Assembly: GCA_041940425.1 (NCBI GenBank)
Contig: JBGTSF010000008.1
Location: 1 to 64,000 of the forward strand
Source: DATHTS01 sp041940425
Lineage (GTDB): Bacteria; Acidobacteriota; Blastocatellia; Pyrinomonadales; Pyrinomonadaceae
DNA length: 64,000 bases
Direction of reading: 5' to 3'
Shown here: positions 1 through 9,094 of the stretch, one piece after another
Numbering within the stretch: the stretch's first letter is position 1
Layout of the letters: each line of letters starts with the position of its first letter
Translations under genes and position numbers: made by a program
Notes under the pieces: model-generated
Seen by the model: only the letters and a program-made list of their open reading frames with translations
The model's database searches: none
What the model was told of the DNA's origin: nothing

Positions 1-2
1 TT

Positions 3-1127
3 GCAATTACTAAAGGAATTCTTATGTTTGGAAAAGACGACCCTGAACTTACAACTTATGACTAAGGGTACGATTTTGAAGACGACGAAGAAATATCAAT
101 TTGGGGAGAAATTTTAGCAAAGCCAATGATGCAGTTCGTTGATGGAAATGATCCTTTTGGATCATTAAAGTTGAGTGAGGATACCAAAAAGTACATTGAC
201 ATCAAGTTAAGAAATGTTAAGGTAACTTATTAAAATGGAGTTGAGAAAACAAGTGAAAAGGTATATGATATTACTGAATGTACTTAGGAATATCTGGACA
301 AGACTGAATATGAGCGAAACTATTATTAGAGATTCATTGTTAACTAGGGCGTATACTTATATTGTGCAGCTTATGAAAAGATTGTTTTATAAGGTACTAG
401 AGATAGCGCCGTGTTTGAATAGAACCATTCTTACTTGATTATTGATATCTAAAGATGTAGTAATGAAAACAAAAAAGAAGATGAGCCAAAATGTGCTGAA
501 GAAAATGATATTGATAAATGGACATAGAATAAAAAGGTTTTAATAAGAGTCATCGATCAAAAGATTGATTATGGGTCATTTAAAACGGATGCAATTCGTT
601 AGAATGAACAGTGGTTATAAACTATTCCTTTGAGGCCTAAAACTTTTACTGACACAGGTTACAGATTTAAGAGAAATACAATTGAGAGAATAGATAATTT
701 TTTGTATACTAACAAAATCTCTTAAAGATTTTTTGATATTGTTACTTTTAATAATGATATATATGAATAAGATACTTAATCTAAATCAATTGCAATGCTA
801 TATTTCAGAATAGATATCAATGAAGTGATTCATGAAAGAAGAGTCTATCAGCTTATTGATTTTCTCGGAGATCTTGGTGGCATCAATGAAGTATTGATGG
901 GCTTCTTTTGTCTATGCTTTGCAGGATATACCGAATTCCACTCAGGTATTGAGACCATGATCCATCTCTATAGCGATCAAGCATTATATCAAAAGAATCC
1001 TTTTATTAATGAGGACTCTTCATGCTCTCACGAAGAATCTAAAGATAACTCTCACGAAAAATCTAAAGAAAAACATGAAGGAGGGGAAACAGAAAAAGCC
1101 CGCAAACTAACTATGAGCTTCTAAAAA
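3..1127 (+). CDS. Ciliate-code gene fragment, probable foreign join
   Basis: Read in frame 3 from the window edge, this stretch is a single protein of about 370 residues if TAA and TAG are Gln. Fourteen such codons lie in frame (63, 231, 285, 327, 345, 390, 420, 450, 525, 600, 618, 723, 768, 777), with a fifteenth at 1122, and there is no in-frame TGA. That is the ciliate nuclear code. The product is Lys/Glu/Asn-rich. It has a hydrophobic stretch encoded around 860-990 (after IDFLGDLGGINEVLMG) and then a charged tail rich in SHE/ESK. The style resembles the large, poorly characterised ciliate membrane protein families; I do not recognise a function. Base composition is much more AT-rich than what follows. 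Both ends are incomplete. In the bacterial code only short meaningless ORFs exist here. Confidence is high for the code, low for the family. Confidence 0.85.
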
Positions 1128-1140
1128 TCTTATGTATAAA
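1105..1140. other. Probable chimeric junction
   Basis: Ciliate-style coding ends and bacterial coding begins within this AT-rich, low-complexity stretch. The charged ciliate reading runs to about 1121, and the lyase start ATG with its signal peptide begins at 1132. No ribosome-binding site is seen in front of that ATG, which fits a join just upstream of the bacterial gene. The exact breakpoint cannot be fixed from sequence alone. Confidence 0.7.
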
Positions 1141-3132
1141 AAAATTTTTATAATCGCTATTCTTTTCACATTATTTTCATTCGATTTCGCATTTGCACAG
1201 GACGCGCAGGAGCTAGAAGCTGAACGCATCGCGAACTCCAAACTCAAGGGCGAACATCCGCTTTTCGGGTTGATTAAATCGAAACCGTCTTCGATGAAGC
1301 CGGAATTAAAAGGCGTTCATCCGCGCGTTTATATGACTCAGAGCGACATTGACGCTTTGAAGGAAAAAACGAAAACTCAGCCGGAATTATGGAAAACGGC
1401 GGTTTCGAGAGTCCGCGCTTTAACGGTTGAACCGCCCGCCGCTCCGGCACAGGAACGGCGCGTGCAGAACGAGGTCGGCATCGGAATCGCCGAAGCCGCG
1501 TTCGTTTATAAAATTACGGGCGATAAAAAATATCTCGATGCCGCCAAAAAATATATGGACGCGGCGGTTTCCTACGACGTTTGGGGCTATACCTACAACA
1601 AACCCGACATTGATCTCGCCGCCGGACATCTGCTTTACGGAATGGGCTGGGCTTACGATCTGCTTTATCACGATCTAACCGAAGCCGAACGCACGAAATA
1701 CCGCACGAAATTGATCAGACAGGCGCGGATAATGTATGACTTTTTCAAACCGAAAAACGGAAGAACTTACGCTTATTCGCAAAATCACACTTTTATTCCG
1801 ACTTCCGGTCTGGCGATCACGGCGTATGCTTTGATGGACGAAACCGACGAAGCGAAAGATTGGGCGGCACTCGTTCGCGCGATCTTCGACCGCGTTTTGG
1901 CGACCTACACGGAAGACGGATATTTCTACGAAAGCATGGAATACTGGATTTTCTCGACGCCGTGGCTCGTGCATTACATGGACGCGCATCTGCACGCGAC
2001 CGGCGAAAATCTTTATCTGACAACGCCCGGATTTCGCCACGCGCATAAATACATCGCGCATATCACTTTGCCGGGCGGCGAATTCAATTTCGATTTCGGC
2101 GACATCTACGCGGGAAATATCACGCGAGCGCGAAAAGGAAACGATTACAATCGGGAAAGAATCAACGGAAAATTCCGCACGAATTACAACATTCTGTATC
2201 GCCTTGCCGACATCTACAAAGACGGCGAACAGCAGGGCGTTGCCGATTGGGTAAAGTCGAAAGGACAGGTCAACGCCGAAGAATTCTGGACGTTCATCTG
2301 GCATAACGATTCGATCAAATCGGTTCCTATCGAACAGCAATCTAAATTCTATTATTTCAAAGATCACGAAGTAGTTTTCTGGCGCGATTCGTGGGACGAC
2401 GACGCGACCGCGTTCGCCTTCAAAAACGGACCGCCGGAAGGTCATTCGACCGCCGCGAAAGTCATCGCGTTTCCCGATTGGCGGCTTTCGAGCGGACACG
2501 CGCACCCGGATGCCGGTTCGTTTATCATCTGGTCGAAAGGCAGATATCTGACGGGCGATTCGGGCTATGCCGGCGTGCCGCTGACAATTCATCACAACAC
2601 GCTCCTTTTTGACGGCAAAGGTCAGGCGGACGAAGGCAAGGGACACGACGCATTCGCCACCGTTCCATACGAACGGCTGAACAAAATTCATATCAAAAGT
2701 GTTGATATGAACGCCGGTAAAGTTTCGATCACAGCGGATGTAACAGCGGCTTATGAACCGGAAGTCGGCGTTGCAAAATTCATCCGTAGATTCGATTTTA
2801 CCGCTCCCGGAACATTTGTCGTTACGGACGATGTGGCTACGAAAACTGCGCAAACAGTGACGGCTTACCTGCATGCCGATAACAAAATTACAAGTGCATC
2901 AACGGGAAGCTTTGTCTTTGAACCCGAAGGCAAGCCGAGTTTGCTGGTCAGTCTGATGAATCCCGCGATGTTTACCACGGCAATTGAGGAAAACTTTCTG
3001 ACCGCGCCCGGCAGACCGGGTTCGGTTGACAAAGGCGAACGCGAACAGCGCGGCGTAAGATTGGCAATCTCGACAAAAGATAAAATTAAAAAAGCCCGGT
3101 TTGTCGTGAAACTGACCGTGCAAAACAAATAA
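1132..3132 (+). CDS. Heparinase II/III-family polysaccharide lyase
   Basis: A secreted enzyme of 666 residues. Residues 1-22 are a Sec signal peptide ending in AFAQ. An (alpha/alpha) toroid-like helical region follows (about 100-350), then a heparinase II/III-type beta-sandwich (about 390-660). The conserved core SGHAHPDAGSF lies at about 454-464, with H456, H458 and D460 typical of the family. Such enzymes cleave acidic glycans by beta-elimination in the periplasm or outside the cell; the substrate (heparin-like, alginate or another uronate polymer) cannot be told. The upstream region is foreign DNA, so the native promoter and any operon partner are missing. The start was chosen because the signal peptide begins there. 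The first coding bases are AT-rich, so a shifted true start is possible. Confidence 0.85.
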   Translation: MYKKIFIIAILFTLFSFDFAFAQDAQELEAERIANSKLKGEHPLFGLIKSKPSSMKPELKGVHPRVYMTQSDIDALKEKTKTQPELWKTAVSRVRALTVEPPAAPAQERRVQNEVGIGIAEAAFVYKITGDKKYLDAAKKYMDAAVSYDVWGYTYNKPDIDLAAGHLLYGMGWAYDLLYHDLTEAERTKYRTKLIRQARIMYDFFKPKNGRTYAYSQNHTFIPTSGLAITAYALMDETDEAKDWAALVRAIFDRVLATYTEDGYFYESMEYWIFSTPWLVHYMDAHLHATGENLYLTTPGFRHAHKYIAHITLPGGEFNFDFGDIYAGNITRARKGNDYNRERINGKFRTNYNILYRLADIYKDGEQQGVADWVKSKGQVNAEEFWTFIWHNDSIKSVPIEQQSKFYYFKDHEVVFWRDSWDDDATAFAFKNGPPEGHSTAAKVIAFPDWRLSSGHAHPDAGSFIIWSKGRYLTGDSGYAGVPLTIHHNTLLFDGKGQADEGKGHDAFATVPYERLNKIHIKSVDMNAGKVSITADVTAAYEPEVGVAKFIRRFDFTAPGTFVVTDDVATKTAQTVTAYLHADNKITSASTGSFVFEPEGKPSLLVSLMNPAMFTTAIEENFLTAPGRPGSVDKGEREQRGVRLAISTKDKIKKARFVVKLTVQNK

Positions 3133-3248
3133 TATTTAGGTTTGAAATATAATCAATCCCGAATTAAGAGAACTGCGAAAGGTCTGCCGGCTGAGAATTT
3201 GCCGGATAATTTTGAATAATTAAATACTTTATGTTTAATTCGTAAAGT

Positions 3249-4127
3249 ATGAGAATTTCGATCATCGGCATCGGCAGACTTGGCGGCGCATTGACGCTCG
3301 CTTTGGCGGAAAAAGGTTTTGAGGTCGAAAATCTGTTTGCGCGGCAAAAAGAGACCGCCGAAAGAATTGCCAATATAGCGAATTCGGAAATTCTCTCCGA
3401 TAATGAGTTTGAAAAAATCTCATCCGATCTGGTTTTAATTACCACTCAAGATTCCGAAATCGAAAAAACAGCGCGAAATCTCGCCGGAAAATTACGGTCA
3501 AAACCGATCGTTCTGCATACGAGCGGCTCGCTTTCGTCGGGCGTTTTACAAAAATTAAAAGACATAAATTGTCCGGTCGGATCGCTTCATCCGCTTGTTT
3601 CGATCAGCGACGCTTTTTTAGGAAAGCCGCGTTTTGAAAACGCATATTTTTGCGTCGAAGGCGACGCGAAAGCGGTCGAAGCGGCGGAAAAGATCGTTTC
3701 CGCGCTCGGCGGAAAATCATTTTCCATCGAAACGAAATACAAGGCTTTGTATCACGCTTCGGCGGTTACGGCGTGCGGGCATCTGACGGCGGTCATTGAT
3801 ACGGCAATCGAGATGCTTTCCAAATGCGGTTTGAAGGAAAACGAATCGAAGGAAATTTTTCTGCCCCTGATCGAAAGCACTATAGAAAATCTAAAAACAC
3901 AGACGACCGCCGAAGCACTGACCGGAACTTTTTCGCGGGCTGACGCGGAAACTTTTGAAAAACATTCCGAGATTTTGGAAAGAGAAGTTTCCGCCGAAGC
4001 GTGGCAAATTTATTTACTGCTCGGCGAGCGGTCTTTGAAACTTGCGGAAAAGCAGGGGGCGGACGCAAAACGGCTTGAGAATATGCGCGAAAAGATTTTG
4101 TTAGCGAAAAAGAAACTCAGATGTTAA
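3249..4127 (+). CDS. Rossmann-fold DUF2520 protein
   Basis: A 292-residue protein with an N-terminal NAD(P)-binding Rossmann motif (GIGRLGG, residues 7-13) and a C-terminal helical domain of the DUF2520 type. The two-domain layout is like ketopantoate reductase and 6-phosphogluconate dehydrogenase. Conserved marks include HTSGSL and GSLHPLVS after the first domain and a central YHASAVTACGH helix. The reaction is not known for the family; a soluble NAD(P)-dependent dehydrogenase role is inferred from fold. It precedes the Fur-like regulator by 20 bp and is probably cotranscribed with it. Confidence 0.85.
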   Translation: MRISIIGIGRLGGALTLALAEKGFEVENLFARQKETAERIANIANSEILSDNEFEKISSDLVLITTQDSEIEKTARNLAGKLRSKPIVLHTSGSLSSGVLQKLKDINCPVGSLHPLVSISDAFLGKPRFENAYFCVEGDAKAVEAAEKIVSALGGKSFSIETKYKALYHASAVTACGHLTAVIDTAIEMLSKCGLKENESKEIFLPLIESTIENLKTQTTAEALTGTFSRADAETFEKHSEILEREVSAEAWQIYLLLGERSLKLAEKQGADAKRLENMREKILLAKKKLRC

Positions 4128-4147
4128 AATAAAATAGAACTGAAAAT

Positions 4148-4660
4148 ATGGCTGAAAAGGAAGAAAAATTTAAGAAGGAAAAAGAAATTTTTCTCGAACA
4201 TATTCAAAACGAAGGCTTGCGCCGGACGGCTCAGCGCGATCTGATCCTCGAAATTTTTCTGCGGACGGAGGAACATCTGACGAGCGAAGACCTTTACTGG
4301 CTTGTCCAGAAAGAAGACCCGTCGGTCGGTCATACGACCGTTTACCGCACTCTGAAACTTTTGACCGACGCCGGACTGGCGCGCGAAGTCCGCTTCGGCG
4401 ACAACAAGACTTATTACGAGCATCACTACAATCACCAGCATCACGATCATATGATCTGCACCGAGTGCGGCATGGTCATCGAATTTTTCTCGCCCGAACT
4501 CGAAGAGAAGCAGGATGAAATGGCGGACAAATTTAACTTCAAGGCGACGCATCATAGTTTGCGGATTTGGGGATTGTGCGAGCAGTGTCAAACGAGAGAC
4601 GCGCACAGCGTCGCGTCCGGCGCACAGCCGCGTGTTCGCGTCAAGACCACGATTTCATAA
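4148..4660 (+). CDS. Fur-family metal-dependent repressor
   Basis: A 170-residue Fur-superfamily regulator. The winged helix covers about 20-90, with the recognition region GHTTVYRTLKLL at 61-72. The dimerisation and metal domain follows, with a His-rich stretch (92-101, EHHYNHQHHD) and two structural CxxC pairs (C104/C107 and C144/C147). Family members bind Fe(II), Zn(II), Mn(II) or sense peroxide, and the motif set does not decide between Fur, Zur and PerR. The next gene is a ferredoxin-like protein 27 bp downstream, which fits an iron-linked role. The C-terminal 20 residues beyond the second CxxC are unusual and look non-conserved. Confidence 0.92.
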   Translation: MAEKEEKFKKEKEIFLEHIQNEGLRRTAQRDLILEIFLRTEEHLTSEDLYWLVQKEDPSVGHTTVYRTLKLLTDAGLAREVRFGDNKTYYEHHYNHQHHDHMICTECGMVIEFFSPELEEKQDEMADKFNFKATHHSLRIWGLCEQCQTRDAHSVASGAQPRVRVKTTIS

Positions 4661-4687
4661 AAATAAAGGGAAGTAATTTTTACAAAA

Positions 4688-5395
4688 ATGAGCGAAATAG
4701 AAATTAAATTTGAAAGAGAAAACCGCGACGGCATCGCCGTGGCGCAAAGTTATCTGATTGACGCGGCGCGCCGGATCGGTGTCGAGATCACCTGCGAACG
4801 ACTCGGCTTGACCGACGATTGCGCCGTAACGATCAAATCGGGCGGCGATCTTTTGACCGGACCGACGAAAGCGGAAAAAGAAGTTTTGGGCGACGAACGT
4901 CTGAAAAAAGGCGAGCGTCTGGCGTGTCAGGCAAAGCTCGAAAAAACGGGCGAGATCACGGTTTTGACCACCGAGAAAAAGAAAGAGGAAAAGACGGAAG
5001 CCGAAGAAGCGGAAGAATACCGCAAAAAATTCGCCGAGCTTCCGCTTGAGAAAAAAATCGCCGATCTCGTCCGGCTCGAAGCCATCGCGCTCGGCGAAAC
5101 ATTCAATTTTATCCTGAATTCACCCTCAAAAATCGTCGGCAAAGTGATGGACGTGATGGCTGAATTCGGTCTGAAACTCGACGAAGAAGCCAAAGACGCA
5201 CGCACGCCGGACGAGCATAAAGCAAAAGAAAACGGCAATAAAGCGGCTGAGAAAAAAGAAGAAAAGGCTGAGAAAAAAGAGGAAAAATCGAAAGACGAAC
5301 CTATCGAAGCCGTCGTAGATGAAACGGCGGAACCGGTCGGAGCGTCTGCCGGAAAATCCAAAGAAGACAGCAAAGAAAACGAAGCAAAAGCGTAA
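4688..5395 (+). CDS. Degenerate 2Fe-2S ferredoxin-like protein
   Basis: A 235-residue protein. Residues 1-95 have the shape of a [2Fe-2S] ferredoxin: a GVEITCERLG..DDCAV loop, then EKEVLGDERLKKGERLACQA. The usual ligand spacing is C-x5-C-x2-C...C. Here C36, C45 and C80 are in place, but the second ligand position (42) is Thr, so a normal cluster may not form. The rest is a Lys/Glu/Ala-rich, probably disordered tail with a helical segment near 120-170. It lies between the Fur-like regulator and a membrane protein, all on one strand with short gaps. Function unknown; an electron-transfer or iron-sensing role is inference only. Confidence 0.7.
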   Translation: MSEIEIKFERENRDGIAVAQSYLIDAARRIGVEITCERLGLTDDCAVTIKSGGDLLTGPTKAEKEVLGDERLKKGERLACQAKLEKTGEITVLTTEKKKEEKTEAEEAEEYRKKFAELPLEKKIADLVRLEAIALGETFNFILNSPSKIVGKVMDVMAEFGLKLDEEAKDARTPDEHKAKENGNKAAEKKEEKAEKKEEKSKDEPIEAVVDETAEPVGASAGKSKEDSKENEAKA

Positions 5396-5410
5396 GACGG
5401 AAAAAACGGT

Positions 5411-6352
5411 TTGAGCGATAACGATAAACTGCAAAAAAGACAAACGGAATCTCTGAAAGAGAAGACGCAATACGCGCTCGCTTTCGGCGTGATCGCGACG
5501 ATGCTGTTTGTCGCCGGATTCCCGATGTTCGTCATCTTTTTCTTCGGAATTTTCGCGTATTTTTTGTGGAAGACGTTTTCCTCGCCCAGCCCGTCGGAGA
5601 TGCGCCGGATTTTCGAATTTTATCTTTCGGCAAACGAGATTTTGCGCGATGACGAACGCCGCTGGTTCGGTTTTGAAATGCAGGAAGTCATTATTCGCGG
5701 CGAACGCATCATACAGGCGATGAACGGCGCGCCGCCGCTCGTGCATTTCACGCTCGGCGCGCTCTATCATAAGATCGGCGATTACAAATCCGCCGCAAAT
5801 CATCTGGCATACGTCGTCGAAAACGAAAATTCCGACGAATCAACTTTTCTTTACCCGACGCCGGAACTTCGTGAATATGTGAAAACTCTGCGAAAGATCG
5901 AACGCGAACCCGCCGAAGCGCCGCAGACTTCTGCCGCCGTTCGCGCTCTGGAACGCGCCCGCCGCAATCGCGGAAAAACTCTTCTCGAAGAAAGCCGCAA
6001 TCGTCAAAACGAAACCGAACAGGCAAAACGCGCGCAGATCGCCCGACCAAAACGCGCGAAAACCGAATTTTTGCCGCAGGAATCCGAAACGCGGAAAACG
6101 CCGCAGACACAGCCCGCATATTTCAAAAGCATCACCGAGGACGACGACGTGCCGGAAACGATCGCGCCGAAAGATGCCGGGCAAAAAGACGCCGTGCAGG
6201 ATGAGAAAAACGCCGAGGAAAAAAACGGCTACGAACGCCTGCTCTCCGACCGCAAGAAAAAGAAAAAGAGCAAAAAAGACGAAGACGTCTTCGCCAACCG
6301 CAAACCGATCACAGAGGTTTTGCACGACATCTACGATAAAAACATTCAATAA
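5411..6352 (+). CDS. Membrane-anchored protein with charged tail
   Basis: A 313-residue protein with a TTG start 15 bp after the preceding stop. Two adjacent hydrophobic segments (about 22-55) form a membrane hairpin. A helical region (about 60-155) containing one TPR-like pair (HFTLGALYHKIGDYKSAANHL) follows, then a long Lys/Arg/Glu-rich low-complexity tail ending in a short conserved-looking C-terminus (ITEVLHDIYDKN). No enzyme motif is seen. It is the last gene of the DUF2520-fur-ferredoxin-like run and is probably cotranscribed with it. Not recognised as a named family. Confidence 0.7.
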   Translation: MSDNDKLQKRQTESLKEKTQYALAFGVIATMLFVAGFPMFVIFFFGIFAYFLWKTFSSPSPSEMRRIFEFYLSANEILRDDERRWFGFEMQEVIIRGERIIQAMNGAPPLVHFTLGALYHKIGDYKSAANHLAYVVENENSDESTFLYPTPELREYVKTLRKIEREPAEAPQTSAAVRALERARRNRGKTLLEESRNRQNETEQAKRAQIARPKRAKTEFLPQESETRKTPQTQPAYFKSITEDDDVPETIAPKDAGQKDAVQDEKNAEEKNGYERLLSDRKKKKKSKKDEDVFANRKPITEVLHDIYDKNIQ

Positions 6353-6358
6353 AAATTT

Positions 6359-6464
6359 GTTTTTAGTCTTTAGTTTTTTGTCCTTAGCCGGTTGAATTTT
6401 ATTCGGCAAGTCTGGTTTAATTCAATCAGCAAAAGACAAAAAACAAAGGACTAAAGACTAACCA
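6359..6464. repeat. Heptad inverted repeat, TAGTCTT phrase
   Basis: Two arms (about 6359-6400 and 6416-6463) built of degenerate 7-mers such as TAGTCTT, TAGTCCT and TTGTTTT are imperfect reverse complements and would form a long hairpin. It fills the gap between the membrane protein and cinA, ending 5 bp before the cinA start. Confidence 0.8.
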
Positions 6465-6468
6465 ATTT

Positions 6469-7722
6469 ATGCTTTCTGCGGAAATTATCGCCGTCGGTTC
6501 GGAGCTTTTAACGCCGACCAAAACCGATACCAACAGTCTCTGGCTAACCGAAAAACTTAACGAGATCGGGATCGAAGTAAAACTCAAAACGGTTGTCGGC
6601 GACGACGAACTGCGGCTCGAAGAAGCGATCCGCGATGCGGTCAAGCGTTCGGATGTCGTCATCACGACGGGCGGACTCGGACCGACCGAAGACGATGTAA
6701 CGCGGCGGGTTTCTGCGCGGGCGATCGGGCGCGAACTCGTTTATAAAGAAGAACTCGAAAACGATCTGCGCGAGCGTTTCCGCCGTTGGGGACGCGAGAT
6801 GCCGGAGATAAATAAACGGCAGGCGTTCGTGATCGAAGATTCGAAAATTCTCCCGAATCCGAATGGCTCGGCTTCGGGGATGTCGGTCATACTAAACGGA
6901 AAATTTCTCGTCGTTCTGCCCGGTCCGCCGCGCGAACTGCAGCCGATGTTTGAAAATTTTGTCTTGCCCGAACTTTCTGATCTGGCGGGCGACGTGGTTT
7001 TCCGAAAGCGCATTCTAAAGGTTTCTGGAATGGGCGAATCGGCGATTGACGAAGCGATCGCGCCCGTTTATTCGAAATATAAAAACGTCCAGACGGGCGT
7101 TCTATTCAACAAATCGGAAGTCGAAATTCATCTGACGGCGCAGGCGGAAAACGAACGGGAAGCCGACAAAATAAATGCGGAACTCGCCGAAAGAATAGTC
7201 GAAAAACTCGGCATCGCCGTTTTTTCCACCGAGGGCGAAGAAATGGAAGAGGTCGTCGGCAGACTGCTCGCGGAAAACAAAAAAACTCTGTCGGTCGCCG
7301 AAAGCTGTACGGGCGGTCTGATCGGCGAACGGCTGACCGACATTTCCGGTTCGTCCGCGTATTTTATCGAAGGTGTCGTCGCCTACGCCAACGAAGCGAA
7401 GATCAGAGCTTTAGCGGTCGCGCCGGAACTTATCGAAAAGCACGGCGCGGTGTCAAAAGAAGTCGCTGAAGCGATGGCGAAAGGAATGCGCGAACGCGCC
7501 GGAACGGATTACGCGATTTCCGTAACCGGCATCGCCGGACCGACGGGCGGCACGCAGGAAAAACCCGTCGGCACGGTCTTTATTGGCTTTGCCGACGAAA
7601 CGCGGGTAAAATCTCTGCATATCGTTTTACCGGGCGACCGTTATCTGATCCGGTGGCGTGCGAGTCAGGCGGCACTGGATTATTTGAGAAGACAAATTTT
7701 AAAACTCGGGGTAAATCTATGA
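6469..7722 (+). CDS. cinA: CinA-family protein (nicotinamide-nucleotide amidase)
   Basis: A 417-residue CinA. The N-terminal molybdopterin-binding-like (COG1058) domain starts with AEIIAVGSELL and carries TTGGLGPTEDDVTRR. The C-terminal amidase domain (about 255-415) has LSVAESCTGGLIGERLT and VTGIAGPTGGT. The C-terminal domain deamidates nicotinamide mononucleotide in pyridine-nucleotide salvage, and the N-terminal domain is linked to ADP-ribose pyrophosphatase activity. The length matches full two-domain CinA. The stop overlaps the start of the next gene (ATGA), so translation is probably coupled. Confidence 0.96.
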   Translation: MLSAEIIAVGSELLTPTKTDTNSLWLTEKLNEIGIEVKLKTVVGDDELRLEEAIRDAVKRSDVVITTGGLGPTEDDVTRRVSARAIGRELVYKEELENDLRERFRRWGREMPEINKRQAFVIEDSKILPNPNGSASGMSVILNGKFLVVLPGPPRELQPMFENFVLPELSDLAGDVVFRKRILKVSGMGESAIDEAIAPVYSKYKNVQTGVLFNKSEVEIHLTAQAENEREADKINAELAERIVEKLGIAVFSTEGEEMEEVVGRLLAENKKTLSVAESCTGGLIGERLTDISGSSAYFIEGVVAYANEAKIRALAVAPELIEKHGAVSKEVAEAMAKGMRERAGTDYAISVTGIAGPTGGTQEKPVGTVFIGFADETRVKSLHIVLPGDRYLIRWRASQAALDYLRRQILKLGVNL

Positions 7723-8171
7723 CAAACGAAATTCTGCAAAAAGTAAAAATTCCGGCAATCGGACTGATAATCACGGGCGTTTTGAACATTCTGTTAGGCT
7801 TGTATTTTCTGGTATCGTCCGCCTTTCAGATGTATATGGGCGTTTTTAACCGACCGTTTACGTCCGAAGCCGAAAAAATCGGCTTTTACGTCGGTTTCTT
7901 CGGCTCGACCGGACTCGGCGTTTTGGGAATTTTTATCGCGCCGGTAATTATTTACGGCGCGGTAAAAATGATGCGGGGCAAAAAATACGGTTTGGCAAAA
8001 ATTGCCGCCATTCTGGCGATCGTTCCGCTTACCTCCTGCTGTTTTATAGCCGGTGTTCCGTTCGGAATCTGGGCGTTTGTCGTTTTGCGCCAGCCGGATG
8101 TCAAAGCCTTTTTCGAAGGCACTCTGGACGAACAAAAACTCAACCCGCCGCCGCCCCGGCAAAATGTTTAA
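7719..8171 (+). CDS. Small four-helix membrane protein
   Basis: A 150-residue protein starting at the ATG that overlaps the cinA stop. An upstream in-frame extension lies inside cinA and was rejected. Four hydrophobic segments are visible (about 12-35, 52-78, 92-110, 112-125) with short loops and a proline-rich C-terminus. There are no catalytic motifs. It resembles generic DUF-type four-helix integral membrane proteins of unknown role. Coupling to cinA suggests cotranscription, not a shared function. Confidence 0.8.
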   Translation: MTNEILQKVKIPAIGLIITGVLNILLGLYFLVSSAFQMYMGVFNRPFTSEAEKIGFYVGFFGSTGLGVLGIFIAPVIIYGAVKMMRGKKYGLAKIAAILAIVPLTSCCFIAGVPFGIWAFVVLRQPDVKAFFEGTLDEQKLNPPPPRQNV

Positions 8172-8238
8172 GACAAACGCGCAGAAGACGAAGCGTCAGA
8201 AAAACGGGCTGAGTTGTTTAAATCAAGGAAGATAAAAA

Positions 8239-8919
8239 ATGAAAAGATTTGGTTTCTTAATCGCTTTATTTCTGTCATTTTCGGGCAATTCTATTTTCGC
8301 CCAACTCGAAGGTAATCCCGAAAATTGGTGCCGCAACGGTTTTTTTCCGCGCGAGAGCGGAAGCTATTCGATCGGAAAAATAAAGGGCAAAAAAGGCGAG
8401 CGCGTTTATTTTTACAGCGATAACGACGATTGTCCGAACGGGAAAAACTGCCGTTTGAAAAGTTACCTGATTCCAAACGACGAAGTGATCGTGTCGCGCA
8501 AATTTGCGGGTTTCGCCTGCGCCTGGTATCAGCCGAAAAAAGGCGCGGAAACGGTCGGCTGGCTGCCGCTCGAAAAGATCGAATTTATCGAGATAGTGCA
8601 AAGCATCGGCAAAGAGGCTTGGACGGGAACGTGGAGTTATTACGATAATGAAATCAAAATCGCCGCAACCGGAAAACCGGATATTTATAAAATCACGGGA
8701 AACGCTTTATGGAAAGGTATCGGCGACAACGTCCACGTCGGCGAACTCGACGGCGAAGCGAGACTCGTCGGTGCGGTTTTGAAATACGGCGAAGACGATG
8801 AAGACGAATACGCCTGCCGCGTTACGCTGCGCATTTTTGATAAATTTCTGATCGTTTCCGATAATCTCAACTGCGGCGGCGTGAATGTTTCGTTTTCCGG
8901 CGTTTACCGGAAAAAATGA
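8239..8919 (+). CDS. Secreted protein, possible SH3-like domain
   Basis: A 226-residue protein with a signal peptide (cleavage after about residue 21, NSIFAQ). The N-terminal mature part (25-115) is beta-rich with several Cys, and the stretch GWLPLEKIEFIE looks like the end of a bacterial SH3-type domain. The C-terminal half (125-226) looks like a small beta-barrel, starting WTGTWSYYDNEI and ending in VSFSGVYRK. Cys residues in both halves could form disulphides after export. No known enzymatic motif; probably periplasmic. Confidence 0.7.
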   Translation: MKRFGFLIALFLSFSGNSIFAQLEGNPENWCRNGFFPRESGSYSIGKIKGKKGERVYFYSDNDDCPNGKNCRLKSYLIPNDEVIVSRKFAGFACAWYQPKKGAETVGWLPLEKIEFIEIVQSIGKEAWTGTWSYYDNEIKIAATGKPDIYKITGNALWKGIGDNVHVGELDGEARLVGAVLKYGEDDEDEYACRVTLRIFDKFLIVSDNLNCGGVNVSFSGVYRKK

Positions 8920-8973
8920 TTTGACGGAAATCTTGGCTTTTTGAAAAAAAATTGCAAAGTTGATAATTTGCCT

Positions 8974-9056
8974 TTCTCTGTGAAATCTCCGTGTTTCTCT
9001 GTGTTAAAAATCTTCTTAAACACAGAGAACACGGAGATTTCACAGAGAAACACGGA
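8974..9056. repeat. Inverted repeat, CACAGAG/ACACGG phrase
   Basis: The left arm (about 8974-9010) and right arm (about 9016-9056) are near-perfect reverse complements built from the phrases CACAGAGA and ACACGGAG. It lies between the secreted protein and the hydroxylase, both on the plus strand. The short loop is AT-rich. Confidence 0.85.
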
Positions 9057-9094
9057 GTAATTTCTTTCAAAATTTTTTTCGAATTTGAAATCGA

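Noticed and set aside
235..1124. Two short bacterial-code ORFs (235-438 and 795-1124) as genes
   Set aside because: The first is out of frame with the ciliate-code reading, and the second is simply its last stretch after the final internal TAA. Neither has a ribosome site or a bacterial protein pattern.
1675..2874. Long 399-residue minus-strand ORF
   Set aside because: It is a shadow of the lyase gene, Arg/Phe-rich with no family pattern; GC-biased codons keep the opposite strand open.
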